Below, piece by piece: positions 27,401 to 41,916 of a DNA stretch of 64,000 bases; position 1 is the stretch's first letter; each line of letters opens with the position of its first letter. Below the pieces are notes generated by a model. The model saw only the letters and a program-made list of their open reading frames with translations, had not been told where the DNA came from and did no database searches. Origin of the DNA: Taudactylus pleione (Eukaryota; Chordata; Amphibia; Anura; Myobatrachidae). The stretch covers positions 1,344,001-1,408,000 of the forward strand of contig JAUIMM010000645.1 in NCBI GenBank assembly GCA_031769625.1. The letters are read 5' to 3'. The translations under genes and the position numbers were made by a program.

Positions 27401-30400
27401 CAGGGGATTACACTGTAACACGGGATCACTGAGTGCGCTGCAGGGGATTACACTGTAACACGGGATCACTGAGTGCGCTGCAGGGGATTACACTGTAACA
27501 CGGGATCACTGAGTGCGCTGCAGGGGATTACACTGTAACACGGGATCACTGAGTGCACTGTAGGGGATTACACTGTAACACGGGATCACTGAGTGCACTG
27601 CAGGGGATTACACTGTAACACGGGATCACTGAGTGCGCTGCAGGGGATTACACTGTAACACGGGACCACTGAGTGCACTGCAGGGGATTACACTGTAACA
27701 TGGGATCACTGTGTGCGCTGCAGGGGATTACACTGTAACACGGGATCACTGAGTGCGCTGCAGGAGATTACACTGTAACATGGGATCACTGAGTGCGCTG
27801 CAGGGGATTACACTGTAACACGGGATCACTGAGTGCACTGCAGGGGATTACACTGTAACACGGGATCACTGAGTGCACTGCAGGGGATTTCACTGTAACA
27901 CGGGATCACTGAGTGCGCTGCAGGGGATTACACTGTAACACGGGATCATTGAGTGCACTGCAGGGGATTACACTGTAACACGGGATCACTGAGTGCGCTG
28001 CAGGGGATTACACTGTAACACGGGATCACTGAGTGCGTTGCAGGGGATTACACTGTAACACGGGATCACTGAGTGCGCTGCAGGAGATTACACTGTAACA
28101 CGGGATCACTGAGTGCGCTGCAGGGGATTACACTGTAACACGGGATCACTGAGTGCGCTGCAGGAGATTACACTGTAAAACGGGATCACTGAGTGCGCTG
28201 CAGGGGATTACACTGTAGCACGGGATCACTGAGTGCGCTGCAGCGGATTACACTGTAGCACGGGATCACTGAGTGCGCTGCAGGGGATTACACTGTAACA
28301 CATGATCACTGAGTGCGCTGCAGGGGATTACACTGTAACACGGGATCACTGAGTGCGCTGCAGGGGATTACACTGTAACACGGGATCACTGAGTGCGCTG
28401 CAGGGGATTACACTGTAACACGGGATCACTGAGTGCGCTGCAGGGGATTACACTGTAACACGGGATCACTGAGTGCGCTGCAGGGGATTACACTGTAACA
28501 CGGGATCACTGAGTGCACTGTAGGGGATTACACTGTAACACGGGATCACTGAGTGCACTGCAGGGGATTACACTGTAACACGGGACCACTGAGTGCGCTG
28601 CAGGGGATTACACTGTAACACGGGACCACTGAGTGCACTGCAGGGGATTACACTGTAACATGGGATCACTGTGTGCGCTGCAGGGGATTACACTGTAAAA
28701 CGGGATCACTGAGTGCGCTGCAGGGGATTACACTGTAACACGGGATCACTGTGTGCGCTGCAGGGGATTACACTGTAACACGGGATCACTGAGTGCGTTG
28801 CAGGGAATTACACTGTAACACGGGATCACTGAGTGTGCTGCTGGAGATTACACTGTAACACGGGATCACTGAGTGCGCAGCAGGAGATTACACTGTAACA
28901 CGGGATCACTGAGTGCGCTGCAGGGGATTACACTGTAACACGGGATCACTGAGTGCGCTGCAGGGGATTACACTGTAGCACGGGATCACAGAGTGCGCTG
29001 CAGTGGATTACACTGTAGCACGGGATCACTGAGTGCGCTGCAGGGGATTACACTGTAACACATGATCACTGAGTGCGCTGCAGGGGATTACACTGTAACA
29101 CGGGATCACTGAGTGCGCTGCAGGGGATTACACTGTAACTCGGGATCACTGAGTGCGCTGCAGGGGATTACACTGTAACACGGGATCACTGAGTGCGCTG
29201 CAGGGGATTACACTGTAACACGGGATCACTGAGTGCGCTGCAGGGGATTACACTGTAACACGGGATCACTGAGTGCGCTGCATAAGATTACACTGTAACA
29301 CGGGATCACTGAGTGCGCTGCAGGGGATTACGCTGTAACACGGGATCATTGAGTGCACTGCAGGGGATTACACTGTAACACGGGATCACTGAGTGCGCTG
29401 CAGGGGATTACACTGTAACACGGGATCACTGAGTGCATTGCAGGGGATTACACTGTAACACGGGATCACTGAGTGCGCTGCAGGAGATTACACTGTAACA
29501 CGGGATCACTGATTGCGATGCAGGGGATTACACTGTAACACGGGATCACTGAGTGCGCTGCAGGAGATTACACTGTAAAACGGGATCACTGAGTGCGCTG
29601 CAGGGGATTACACTGTAACACGGGATCACTGAGTGCACTGCAGGGGATTACACTGTAACACGGGATCACTGAGTGCACTGCAGGGGATTACACTGTAACA
29701 CGGGATCACTGAGTGCGCTGCAGGGGATTACACTGTAACACGGGATCACTGAGTGCGCTGCAGGGGATTACACTGTAACACGGGATCATTGAGTGCACTG
29801 CAGGGGATTACACTGTAACACGGGATCACTGAGTGCGCTGCAGGGGATTACACTGTAACACGGGATCACTGAGTGCGTTGCAGGGGATTACACTGTAACA
29901 CGGGATCACTGAGTGCGCTGCAGGAGATTACACTGTAACACGGGATCACTGAGTGCGCTGCAGGGGATTACACTGTAACACGGGATCACTGAGTGCGCTG
30001 CAGGAGATTACACTGTAACACGGGATCACTGAGTGCGCTGCAGGGGATTACACTGTAGCACGGGATCACTGAGTGCGCTGCAGCGGATTACACTGTAGCA
30101 CGGGATCACTGAGTGCGCTGCAGGGGATTACACTGTAACACATGATCACTGAGTGCGCTGCAGGGGATTACACTGTAACACGGGATCACTGAGTGCGCTG
30201 CAGGGGATTACACTGTAACACGGGATCACTGAGTGCGCTGCAGGGGATTACACTGTAACACGGGATCACTGAGTGCGCTGCAGGGGATTACACTGTAACA
30301 CGGGATCACTGAGTGCGCTGCAGGGGATTACACTGTAACACGGGATCACTGAGTGCACTGTAGGGGATTACACTGTAACACGGGATCACTGAGTGCACTG

Positions 30401-30729
30401 CAGGGGATTACACTGTAACACGGGATCACTGAGTGCGCTGCAGGGGATTACACTGTAACACGGGACCACTGAGTGCACTGCAGGGGATTACACTGTAACA
30501 TGGGATCACTGTGTGCGCTGCAGGGGATTACACTGTAAAACGGGATCACTGAGTGCGCTGCAGGGGATTACACTGTAACACGGGATCACTGTGTGCGCTG
30601 CAGGGGATTACACTGTAACACAAGATCACTGAGTGCGTTGCAGGGAATTACACTGTAACACGGGATCACTGAGTGTGCTGCAGGAGATTACACTGTAACA
30701 CGGGATCACTGAGTGCGCAGCAGGAGATT

Positions 30730-32980
30730 ACACTGTAACACGGGATCACTGAGTGCGCTGCAGGGGATTACACTGTAACACGGGATCACTGAGTGCGCTG
30801 CAGGGGATTACACTGTAGCACAGGATCACAGAGTGCGCTGCAGTGGATTACACTGTAGCACGGGATCACTGAGTGCGCTGCAGGGGATTACACTGTAACA
30901 CGGGATCACTGAGTGCGCTGCAGGGGATTACACTGTAACACATGATCACTGAGTGCGCTGCAGGGGATTACACTGTAACACGGGATCACTGAGTGCGCTG
31001 CAGGGGATTACACTGTAACTCGGGATCACTGAGTGCGCTGCAGGGGATTACACTGTAACACGGGATCACTGAGTGCGCTGCAGGGGATTACACTGTAACA
31101 CGGGATCACTGAGTGCGCTGCAGGGGATTACACTGTAACACGGGATCACTGAGTGCGCTGCAGGGGATTACATTGTAACATGGGATCACTGAGTGCGCTG
31201 CAGGGGATTACGCTGTAACACGGGATCACAGAGTGCGCTGCAGGGGATTACACTGTAACAAGGGATCACTGAGTGCGCTGCAGGATATTACACTGTAACA
31301 CGGGATCACTGAGTGCGCTGCAGGGGATTACACTGTAACACGGGATCACTGAGTGCGCTGCAGGAGATTAGACTGTAACACGGGATCACTGAGTGCGCTG
31401 CAGAGGATTACACTGTAACACGGGATCTCTGAGTGCGCTGCTGTGGATTACACTGTAACACGGGATCACTGAGTGCGCTGCAGGGGATTACACTGTAACA
31501 AGGGATCACTGAGTGCGCTGCAGTGGATTACACTGTAACACGGGATCACTGAGTGCGCTGCAGGGGATTACACTGTAACACGGGATCACTGAGTGCGCTG
31601 CAGAGGATTACACTGTAACACGGGATCACTGAGTGCGCTGCAGGGGATTACACTGTAACACGGGATCTCTGAGTGCGCTGCAGGGGATTACACTGTAACA
31701 CGGGATCACTGAGTGCGCTGCAGGGGATTACACTGTAACACGGGATCACTGAGTGCGCTGAAAGGGATTCCACTGTAACACGGGATCACTGAGTGCGCTG
31801 CAGGGGATTACACTGTAACACGGGATCACTGAGTGCGCTGCAGGGGATTACACTGTAACACGGGATCACTGAGTGCGCTGCAGGGGATTACACGGTAACA
31901 CGGGATCACTGAGTGCGCTGCAGGGGATTACACTGTAACAAGGGATCACTGAGTGCGCTGCAGGGGATTACACTGTAACACGGGATCACTGAGTGCGCTG
32001 CAGGCGATTACACTGTAACACGGGATCACTGAGTGCGCTGCAGGGGATTACGCTGTAACACGGGATCACTGAATGCACTGCAGGGGATTACACTGTAACA
32101 CGGGATCACTGAGTGCGCTGCTGGGGATTACACTGTAACACGGGATCACTGAGTGCGCTGCAGGGGATTACACTGTAACACGGGATCACTGAGTGCGCTG
32201 CAGGGGATTACACTGTAACACGGGATCACTGAGTGCGCTGCAGGGGATTACACTGTAACAAGGGATCACTGAGTGCGCTGCAGGGGATTACACTGTAACA
32301 AGGGATCACTGAGTGCGCTGCAGGGGATTACACTGTAACACGGGATCACTGAGTGCGCTGCAGGGGATTACACTGTAACACGGGATCACTGAGTGCGCTG
32401 CAGGGGATTACGCTGTAACACGGGATCACTGAGTGCGCTGCAGGGGATTACGCTGTAACACGGGATCACTGAGTGCGCTGCAGGGGATTACGCTGTAACA
32501 CGGGATCACTGAGTGCGCTGCAGGGGATTACACTGTAACACGGGATCACTGAGTGCGCTGCAGTGGATTACACTGTAACACAGGATCACTGAGTGCGCTG
32601 CTGTGGATTACACTGTAACACGGGATCACTGAGTGCGCTGCAGGAGATTACACTGTAACACGGGATCACTGAGTGCGCTGCAGGGGATTATGCTGTAACA
32701 AGGGATCACTGAGTGCGCTGCAGGAGATTACACTGTAACACGGGATCACTGAGTGCGCTGCAGGGGATTACGCTGTAACACGGGATCACTGAGTGCGCTG
32801 CAGGGGATTACACTGTAAAATGGGATCACTGAGTGCGCTGCAGGGGATTACACTGTAACACGGGATCACTGAGTGCGCTGCAGGGGATTACAATGTAACA
32901 CGGGATCACTGAGTGCACTGCAGGGGATTACACTGTAACACGGGATCACTGAGTGCGCTGCTGGGGATTACACTGTAACA
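30730..32980. repeat. 2.25-kb block of the 40-bp satellite, duplicated 6.8 kb away (copy 1)
   Basis: Ordered variant units match 37530-39780 at a constant offset of 6800 bp (170 units): caggatcaca at 30821 and 37621, aaagggattcc near 31760 and 38560, and ctggggatta shortly before 32980 and 39780. I saw only a handful of base differences (for example near 31172, 31442 and 32422). The copies then diverge at 32981/39781. Confidence 0.85.
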
Positions 32981-35900
32981 CGGGATCACTGAGTGCACTG
33001 CAGGGGATTTCACTGTAACACGGGATCACTGAGTGCGCTGCAGGGGATTACACTGTAACACGGGATCATTGAGTGCACTGCAGGGGATTACACTGTAACA
33101 CGGGATCACTGAGTGCGCTGCAGGGGATTACACTGTAACACGGGATCACTGAGTGCGTTGCAGGGGATTACACTGTAACACGGGATCACTGAGTGCGCTG
33201 CAGGAGATTACACTGTAACACGGGATCACTGAGTGCGCTGCAGGGGATTACACTGTAACACGGGATCACTGAGTGCGCTGCAGGAGATTACACTGTAACA
33301 CGGGATCACTGAGTGCGCTGCAGGGGATTACACTGTAGCACGGGATCACTGAGTGCGCTGCAGCGGATTACACTGTAGCACGGGATCACTGAGTGCGCTG
33401 CAGGGGATTACACTGTAACACATGATCACTGAGTGCGCTGCAGGGGATTACACTGTAACACGGGATCACTGAGTGCGCTGCAGGGGATTACACTGTAACA
33501 CGGGATCACTGAGTGCGCTGCAGGGGATTACACTGTAACACGGGATCACTGAGTGCGCTGCAGGGGATTACACTGTAACACGGGATCACTGAGTGCGCTG
33601 CAGGGGATTACACTGTAACACGGGATCACTGAGTGCACTGTAGGGGATTACACTGTAACACGGGATCACTGAGTGCACTGCAGGGGATTACACTGTAACA
33701 CGGGACCACTGAGTGCGCTGCAGGGGATTACACTGTAACACGGGACCACTGAGTGCACTGCAGGGGATTACACTGTAACATGGGATCACTGTGTGCGCTG
33801 CAGGGGATTACACTGTAAAACGGGATCACTGAGTGCGCTGCAGGGGATTACACTGTAACACAGGATCACTGTGTGCGCTGCAGGGGATTACACTGTAACA
33901 CGGGATCACTGAGTGCGTTGCAGGGAATTACACTGTAACACGGGATCACTGAGTGTGCTGCAGGAGATTACACTGTAACACGGGATCACTGAGTGCGCAG
34001 CAGGAGATTACACTGTAACACGGGATCACTGAGTGCGCTGCAGGGGATTACACTGTAACACGGGATCACTGAGTGCGCTGCAGGGGATTACACTGTAGCA
34101 CGGGATCACAGAGTGCGCTGCAGTGGATTACACTGTAGCACGGGATCACTGAGTGCGCTGCAGGGGATTACACTGTAACACATGATCACTGAGTGCGCTG
34201 CAGGGGATTACACTGTAACACGGGATCACTGAGTGCGCTGCAGGGGATTACACTGTAACTCGGGATCACTGAGTGCGCTGCAGGGGATTACACTGTAACA
34301 CGGGATCACTGAGTGCGCTGCAGTGGATTACACTGTAACACAGGATCACTGAGTGCGCTGCTGTGGATTACACTGTAACACGGGATCACTGAGTGCGCTG
34401 CAGGAGATTACACTGTAACACGGGATCACTGAGTGCGCTGCAGGGGATTATGCTGTAACAAGGGATCACTGAGTGCGCTGCAGGAGATTACACTGTAACA
34501 CGGGATCACTGAGTGCGCTGCAGGGGATTACGCTGTAACACGGGATCACTGAGTGCGCTGCAGGGGATTACACTGTAAAATGGGATCACTGAGTGCGCTG
34601 CAGGGGATTACACTGTAACACGGGATCACTGAGTGCGCTGCAGGGGATTACAATGTAACACGGGATCACTGAGTGCACTGCAGGGGATTACACTGTAACA
34701 CGGGATCACTGAGTGCGCTGCTGGGGATTACACTGTAACACGGGATCACTGAGTGCACTGCAGGGGATTTCACTGTAACACGGGATCACTGAGTGCGCTG
34801 CAGGGGATTACACTGTAACACGGGATCATTGAGTGCACTGCAGGGGATTACACTGTAACACGGGATCACTGAGTGCGCTGCAGGGGATTACACTGTAACA
34901 CGGGATCACTGAGTGCGTTGCAGGGGATTACACTGTAACACGGGATCACTGAGTGCGCTGCAGGAGATTACACTGTAACACGGGATCACTGAGTGCGCTG
35001 CAGGGGATTACACTGTAACACGGGATCACTGAGTGCGCTGCAGGAGATTACACTGTAACACGGGATCACTGAGTGCGCTGCAGGGGATTACACTGTAGCA
35101 CGGGATCACTGAGTGCGCTGCAGCGGATTACACTGTAGCACGGGATCACTGAGTGCGCTGCAGGGGATTACACTGTAACACATGATCACTGAGTGCGCTG
35201 CAGGGGATTACACTGTAACACGGGATCACTGAGTGCGCTGCAGGGGATTACACTGTAACACGGGATCACTGAGTGCGCTGCAGGGGATTACACTGTAACA
35301 CGGGATCACTGAGTGCGCTGCAGGGGATTACACTGTAACACGGGATCACTGAGTGCGCTGCAGGGGATTACACTGTAACACGGGATCACTGAGTGCACTG
35401 TAGGGGATTACACTGTAACACGGGATCACTGAGTGCACTGCAGGGGATTACACTGTAACACGGGACCACTGAGTGCGCTGCAGGGGATTACACTGTAACA
35501 CGGGACCACTGAGTGCACTGCAGGGGATTACACTGTAACATGGGATCACTGTGTGCGCTGCAGGGGATTACACTGTAAAACGGGATCACTGAGTGCGCTG
35601 CAGGGGATTACACTGTAACACGGGATCACTGTGTGCGCTGCAGGGGATTACACTGTAACACGGGATCACTGAGTGCGTTGCAGGGAATTACACTGTAACA
35701 CGGGATCACTGAGTGTGCTGCAGGAGATAACACTGTAACACGGGATCACTGAGTGCGCAGCAGGAGATTACACTGTAACACGGGATCACTGAGTGCGCTG
35801 CAGGGGATTACACTGTAACACGGGATCACTGAGTGCGCTGCAGGGGATTACACTGTAGCACGGGATCACAGAGTGCGCTGCAGTGGAGTACACTGTAGCA

Positions 35901-36074
35901 TGGGATCACTGAGTGCGCTGCAGGGGATTACACTGTAACACATGATCACTGAGTGCGCTGCAGGGGATTACACTGTAACACGGGATCACTGAGTGCGCTG
36001 CAGGGGATTACACTGTAACTCGGGATCACTGAGTGCGCTGCAGGGGATTACACTGTAACACGGGATCACTGAGT
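32555..36074. repeat. Adjacent 1760-bp tandem duplication in the 40-bp satellite
   Basis: The variant series beginning cagtggatta, then caggatcact and ctgtggatta, starts at 32561 and again at 34321. Later markers such as caatgtaaca (32891 and 34651) keep the same 1760-bp offset (44 units). The copies differ at a few bases (for example 33862/35622, and 35729 gagataac). Confidence 0.85.
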
Positions 36075-37529
36075 GCGCTGCAGGGGATTACACTGTAACA
36101 CGGGATCACTGAGTGCGCTGCAGGGGATTACACTGTAACACGGGATCACTGAGTGCGCTGCATAAGATTACACTGTAACACGGGATCACTGAGTGCGCTG
36201 CAGGGGATTACGCTGTAACACGGGATCATTGAGTGCACTGCAGGGGATTACACTGTAACACGGGATCACTGAGTGCGCTGCAGGGGATTACACTGTAACA
36301 CGGGATCACTGAGTGCGTTGCAGGGGATTACACTGTAACACGGGATCACTGAGTGCGCTGCAGGAGATTACACTGTAACACGGGATCACTGATTGCGCTG
36401 CAGGGGATTACACTGTAACACGGGATCACTGAGTGCGCTGCAGGAGATTACACTGTAAGACGGGATCACTGAGTGCGCTGCAGGGGATTACACTGTAACA
36501 CGGGATCACTGAGTGCACTGCAGGGGATTACACTGTAACACGGGATCACTGAGTGCACTGCAGGGGATTACACTGTAACACGGGATCACTGAGTGCGCTG
36601 CAGGGGATTACACTGTAACACGGGATCACTGAGTGCGCTGCAGGGGATTACACTGTAACACGGGATCATTGAGTGCACTGCAGGGGATTACACTGTAACA
36701 CGGGATCACTGAGTGCGCTGCAGGGGATTACACTGTAACACGGGATCACTGAGTGCGTTGCAGGGGATTACACTGTAACACGGGATCACTGAGTGCGCTG
36801 CAGGAGATTACACTGTAACACGGGATCACTGAGTGCGCTGCAGGGGATTACACTGTAACACGGGATCACTGAGTGCGCTGCAGGAGATTACACTGTAACA
36901 CGGGATCACTGAGTGCGCTGCAGGGGATTACACTGTAGCACGGGATCACTGAGTGCGCTGCAGCGGATTACACTGTAGCACGGGATCACTGAGTGCGCTG
37001 CAGGGGATTACACTGTAACACATGATCACTGAGTGTGCTGCAGGGGATTACACTGTAACACGGGATCACTGAGTGCGCTGCAGGGGATTACACTGTAACA
37101 CGGGATCACTGAGTGCGCTGCAGGGGATTACACTGTAACACGGGATCACTGAGTGCGCTGCAGGGGATTACACTGTAACACGGGATCACTGAGTGCGCTG
37201 CAGGGGATTACACTGTAACACGGGATCACTGAGTGCACTGTAGGGGATTACACTGTAACACGGGATCACTGAGTGCACTGCAGGGGATTACACTGTAACA
37301 CGGGATCACTGAGTGCGCTGCAGGGGATTACACTGTAACACGGGACCACTGAGTGCACTGCAGGGGATTACACTGTAACATGGGATCACTGTGTGCGCTG
37401 CAGGGGATTACACTGTAAAACGGGATCACTGAGTGCGCTGCAGGGGATTACACTGTAACACGGGATCACTGTGTGCGCTGCAGGGGATTACACTGTAACA
37501 CGGGATCACTGAGTGCGTTGCAGGGAATT

Positions 37530-39780
37530 ACACTGTAACACGGGATCACTGAGTGCGCTGCAGGGGATTACACTGTAACACGGGATCACTGAGTGCGCTG
37601 CAGGGGATTACACTGTAGCACAGGATCACAGAGTGCGCTGCAGTGGATTACACTGTAGCACGGGATCACTGAGTGCGCTGCAGGGGATTACACTGTAACA
37701 CGGGATCACTGAGTGCGCTGCAGGGGATTACACTGTAACACATGATCACTGAGTGCGCTGCAGGGGATTACACTGTAACACGGGATCACTGAGTGCGCTG
37801 CAGGGGATTACACTGTAACTCGGGATCACTGAGTGCGCTGCAGGGGATTACACTGTAACACGGGATCACTGAGTGCGCTGCAGGGGATTACACTGTAACA
37901 CGGGATCACTGAGTGCGCTGCAGGGGATTACACTGTAACACGGGATCACTGAGTGCGCTGCAGGGGATTACACTGTAACATGGGATCACTGAGTGCGCTG
38001 CAGGGGATTACGCTGTAACACGGGATCACAGAGTGCGCTGCAGGGGATTACACTGTAACAAGGGATCACTGAGTGCGCTGCAGGATATTACACTGTAACA
38101 CGGGATCACTGAGTGCGCTGCAGGGGATTACACTGTAACACGGGATCACTGAGTGCGCTGCAGGAGATTAGACTGTAACACGGGATCACTGAGTGCGCTG
38201 CAGAGGATTACACTGTAACACGGGATCTCTGAGTGCGCTGCAGTGGATTACACTGTAACACGGGATCACTGAGTGCGCTGCAGGGGATTACACTGTAACA
38301 AGGGATCACTGAGTGCGCTGCAGTGGATTACACTGTAACACGGGATCACTGAGTGCGCTGCAGGGGATTACACTGTAACACGGGATCACTGAGTGCGCTG
38401 CAGAGGATTACACTGTAACACGGGATCACTGAGTGCGCTGCAGGGGATTACACTGTAACACGGGATCTCTGAGTGCGCTGCAGGGGATTACACTGTAACA
38501 CGGGATCACTGAGTGCGCTGCAGGGGATTACACTGTAACACGGGATCACTGAGTGCGCTGAAAGGGATTCCACTGTAACACGGGATCACTGAGTGCGCTG
38601 CAGGGGATTACACTGTAACACGGGATCACTGAGTGCGCTGCAGGGGATTACACTGTAACACGGGATCACTGAGTGCGCTGCAGGGGATTACACGGTAACA
38701 CGGGATCACTGAGTGCGCTGCAGGGGATTACACTGTAACAAGGGATCACTGAGTGCGCTGCAGGGGATTACACTGTAACACGGGATCACTGAGTGCGCTG
38801 CAGGCGATTACACTGTAACACGGGATCACTGAGTGCGCTGCAGGGGATTACGCTGTAACACGGGATCACTGAATGCACTGCAGGGGATTACACTGTAACA
38901 CGGGATCACTGAGTGCGCTGCTGGGGATTACACTGTAACACGGGATCACTGAGTGCGCTGCAGGGGATTACACTGTAACACGGGATCACTGAGTGCGCTG
39001 CAGGGGATTACACTGTAACACGGGATCACTGAGTGCGCTGCAGGGGATTACACTGTAACAAGGGATCACTGAGTGCGCTGCAGGGGATTACACTGTAACA
39101 AGGGATCACTGAGTGCGCTGCAGGGGATTACACTGTAACACGGGATCACTGAGTGCGCTGCAGGGGATTACACTGTAACACGGGATCACTGAGTGCGCTG
39201 CAGGGGATTACGCTGTAACACATGATCACTGAGTGCGCTGCAGGGGATTACGCTGTAACACGGGATCACTGAGTGCGCTGCAGGGGATTACGCTGTAACA
39301 CGGGATCACTGAGTGCGCTGCAGGGGATTACACTGTAACACGGGATCACTGAGTGCGCTGCAGTGGATTACACTGTAACACAGGATCACTGAGTGCGCTG
39401 CTGTGGATTACACTGTAACACGGGATCACTGAGTGCGCTGCAGGAGATTACACTGTAACACGGGATCACTGAGTGCGCTGCAGGGGATTATGCTGTAACA
39501 AGGGATCACTGAGTGCGCTGCAGGAGATTACACTGTAACACGGGATCACTGAGTGCGCTGCAGGGGATTACGCTGTAACACGGGATCACTGAGTGCGCTG
39601 CAGGGGATTACACTGTAAAATGGGATCACTGAGTGCGCTGCAGGGGATTACACTGTAACACGGGATCACTGAGTGCGCTGCAGGGGATTACAATGTAACA
39701 CGGGATCACTGAGTGCACTGCAGGGGATTACACTGTAACACGGGATCACTGAGTGCGCTGCTGGGGATTACACTGTAACA
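37530..39780. repeat. 2.25-kb block of the 40-bp satellite (copy 2)
   Basis: Partner of 30730-32980 at a constant 6800-bp offset, with near-identical unit variants in the same order. Confidence 0.85.
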
Positions 39781-41065
39781 CGGGAACACTGAGTGCGCTG
39801 CAGGGGATTACGCTGTAACACGGGATCACTGAGCGTGCTGCAGGGGATTACACTGTAACACGGGATCACTGAGTGCGCTGCAGGGGATTACGCTGTAACA
39901 CGGGATCACTGAGCGTGCTGCAGGGGATTACACTGTAACACTGGATCACTGAGTGCGCTGCAGGGGATTACGCTGTAACACGGGATCACTGAGCGTGCTG
40001 CAGGGGATTACACTGTAACACGGGATCACTGAGTGCGCTGCAGGGGATTACACTGTAACACGGGATCACTGAGTGCGCTGCAGGGGATTACACTGTAACA
40101 CGGGATCACTGAGTGCGCTGCAGGGGATTACACTGTAACACGGGATCACTGAGTGCGCTGCAGGGGATTACACTGTAACACGGGATCACTGAGTGCGCTG
40201 CAGGGGATTACACTGTAACACGGGATCACTGAGTGCGCTGCAGGGGAGTACACTGTAACACGGGATCACTGAGTGCGCTGCAGGGGATTACGCTGTAACA
40301 CGGGATCACTGAGTGCGCTGCAGGGGATTACACTGTAACAGGGGATCACTGAGTGCGCAGCAGGGGATTACACTGTAACACGGGATCACTGAGTGCGCTG
40401 CAGGGGAGTACACTGTAACACGGGATCACTGAGTGCGCAGCAGGGGATTACGCTGTAACACGGGATCACTGAGTGCGCTGCAGGGGATTACATTGTAACA
40501 AGGGATCACTGAGTGCGCTGCAGGGGATTACACTGTAACACGGGATCTCTGAGTGCGCTGCAGGGGATTACACTGTAACACGGGATCACTGAGTGCACTG
40601 CAGGGGATTACACTTTACCACGGGATCACTGAGTGCGCTGCAGGGGATTACACTGTAACACGGGATCACTGAGTGCACTGCAGGGGATTACACTGTAACA
40701 CAGGATCACTGAGTGCGCTGCAGGGGATTACGCTGTAACACGGGATCACTGAGCGTGCTGCAGGGGATTACACTGTAACACGGGATCACTGAGTGCGCTG
40801 CAGGGGATTACGCTGTAACGCGGGATCACTGAGCGTGCTGCAGGGGATTACACTGTAACACTGGATCTCTGAGTGCGCTGCAGGGGATTACGCTGTAACA
40901 CGGGATCACTGAGCGTGCTGCAGGGGATTACACTGTAACACGGGATCACTGAGTGCGCTGCAGGGGATTACACTGTAACACGGGATCACTGAGTGCGCTG
41001 CAGGGGATTACACTGTAACACGGGATCACTGAGTGCGCTGCAGGGGATTACGCTGTAACACGGGA

Positions 41066-41916
41066 AGCTGAACTCTGTACTTTCCGCACTGGCTCCTGAA
41101 TTCTGATTTACCCCCCTCTCTGCTACTTAGGTAACATCTGTGCTGCAAACACCTGACAGATAAAGGCCCCAGTCACTATTATGTATATTAGCAGTAATTG
41201 CAGAGGATAAATTTGGGGGCTGTTACCAGAGGGAGGGTACCTGGCACGGGGAAAGAGCGGAAGTAATTTATTCGGGATCTTTGAAAGGATAATGGACAAG
41301 TATTTGTTTATAACACTGGTTAAATTTTCATTAGGCAGATTAATGGAATATCAGGTTCTGTCAACATGAAGCAGAGTTATGTCCTTGTAGGAGATAAACG
41401 GGCAAACAGAGGCGGCATCTCGCACAGTAAATGAGATTTCTGCCATATTCCCCCATTATATATATAAAGATATATTTCCCTGCTCCCCGCACAGCGACAC
41501 ATCTGTCAGGATAAAGGCTCGGCCTCGCCCTCAGCTAAGCGGCATCTCGCTGACAGCCGGAAACGTCCATATTGTGCAAATAGCTTTTATTACCGGATTC
41601 CTCGGCCACAATGCTGGTAAATAAAACAATGAGCCCCGGACATGTCACGCCGGACGCTGCCACGGGCTCCCCCCAATATCCGCACCACCGCGCCCGTCTC
41701 CTCGCTATAAGGCATCGTACCTAATTACCCAAATAGAGTTTGTGAATTGGCTTCATGATTATTCACATTTTGCATTAATACATTTCCAATAAACTGAGGT
41801 ATTATTGCGGCACAGTGAAGTGAATGAGCACCACATAAATGATCAGGTGTATAATAAAGACTGAATCGCGGGGCACATTGTGTAGATGTAAAATACCTCT
41901 CTTACATTAAATTCCC
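41066..41916. other. Non-repetitive island, no gene seen
   Basis: Single-copy sequence after the 40-bp array. 41720-41860 is AT-rich with several homeodomain-like ATTA/TAAT cores (for example ctaattaccc and tgattattcacat), the texture of vertebrate conserved non-coding DNA. That cannot be tested without alignment. No coding frame, tRNA or repeat is recognised. Confidence 0.4.

Larger units (their letters stand above)
21529..41065. repeat. 40-bp satellite array, about 488 units
   Basis: The unit is exactly 40 bp, made of cacgggatcactgagtgcgc followed by a second half starting tgcaggggattacac and ending tgtaa. Almost every unit has a PstI-type CTGCAG and a GATC. The 60-base line phase shows only one length change in 19.5 kb, a 2-bp deletion at about 23692 (tactgtaa for tacactgtaa). 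After it, every line to 41065 stays in register. Variation is nearly all substitution, mostly gtgcgc to gtgcac and cacggg to cacagg or catggg. The array ends abruptly in cggga before gctgaactctg. Confidence 0.98.

Noticed and set aside
21529..41065. CRISPR-like regular repeats
   Set aside because: The units are contiguous with no unique spacers, the setting is eukaryotic, and no cas-type gene is present. It is a satellite.
21479..41090. agctgaac present just outside both ends of the 40-bp array as a possible target duplication
   Set aside because: The match is only 8 bp and does not abut the array on the left. Tandem arrays do not need a target duplication, so chance is likely.
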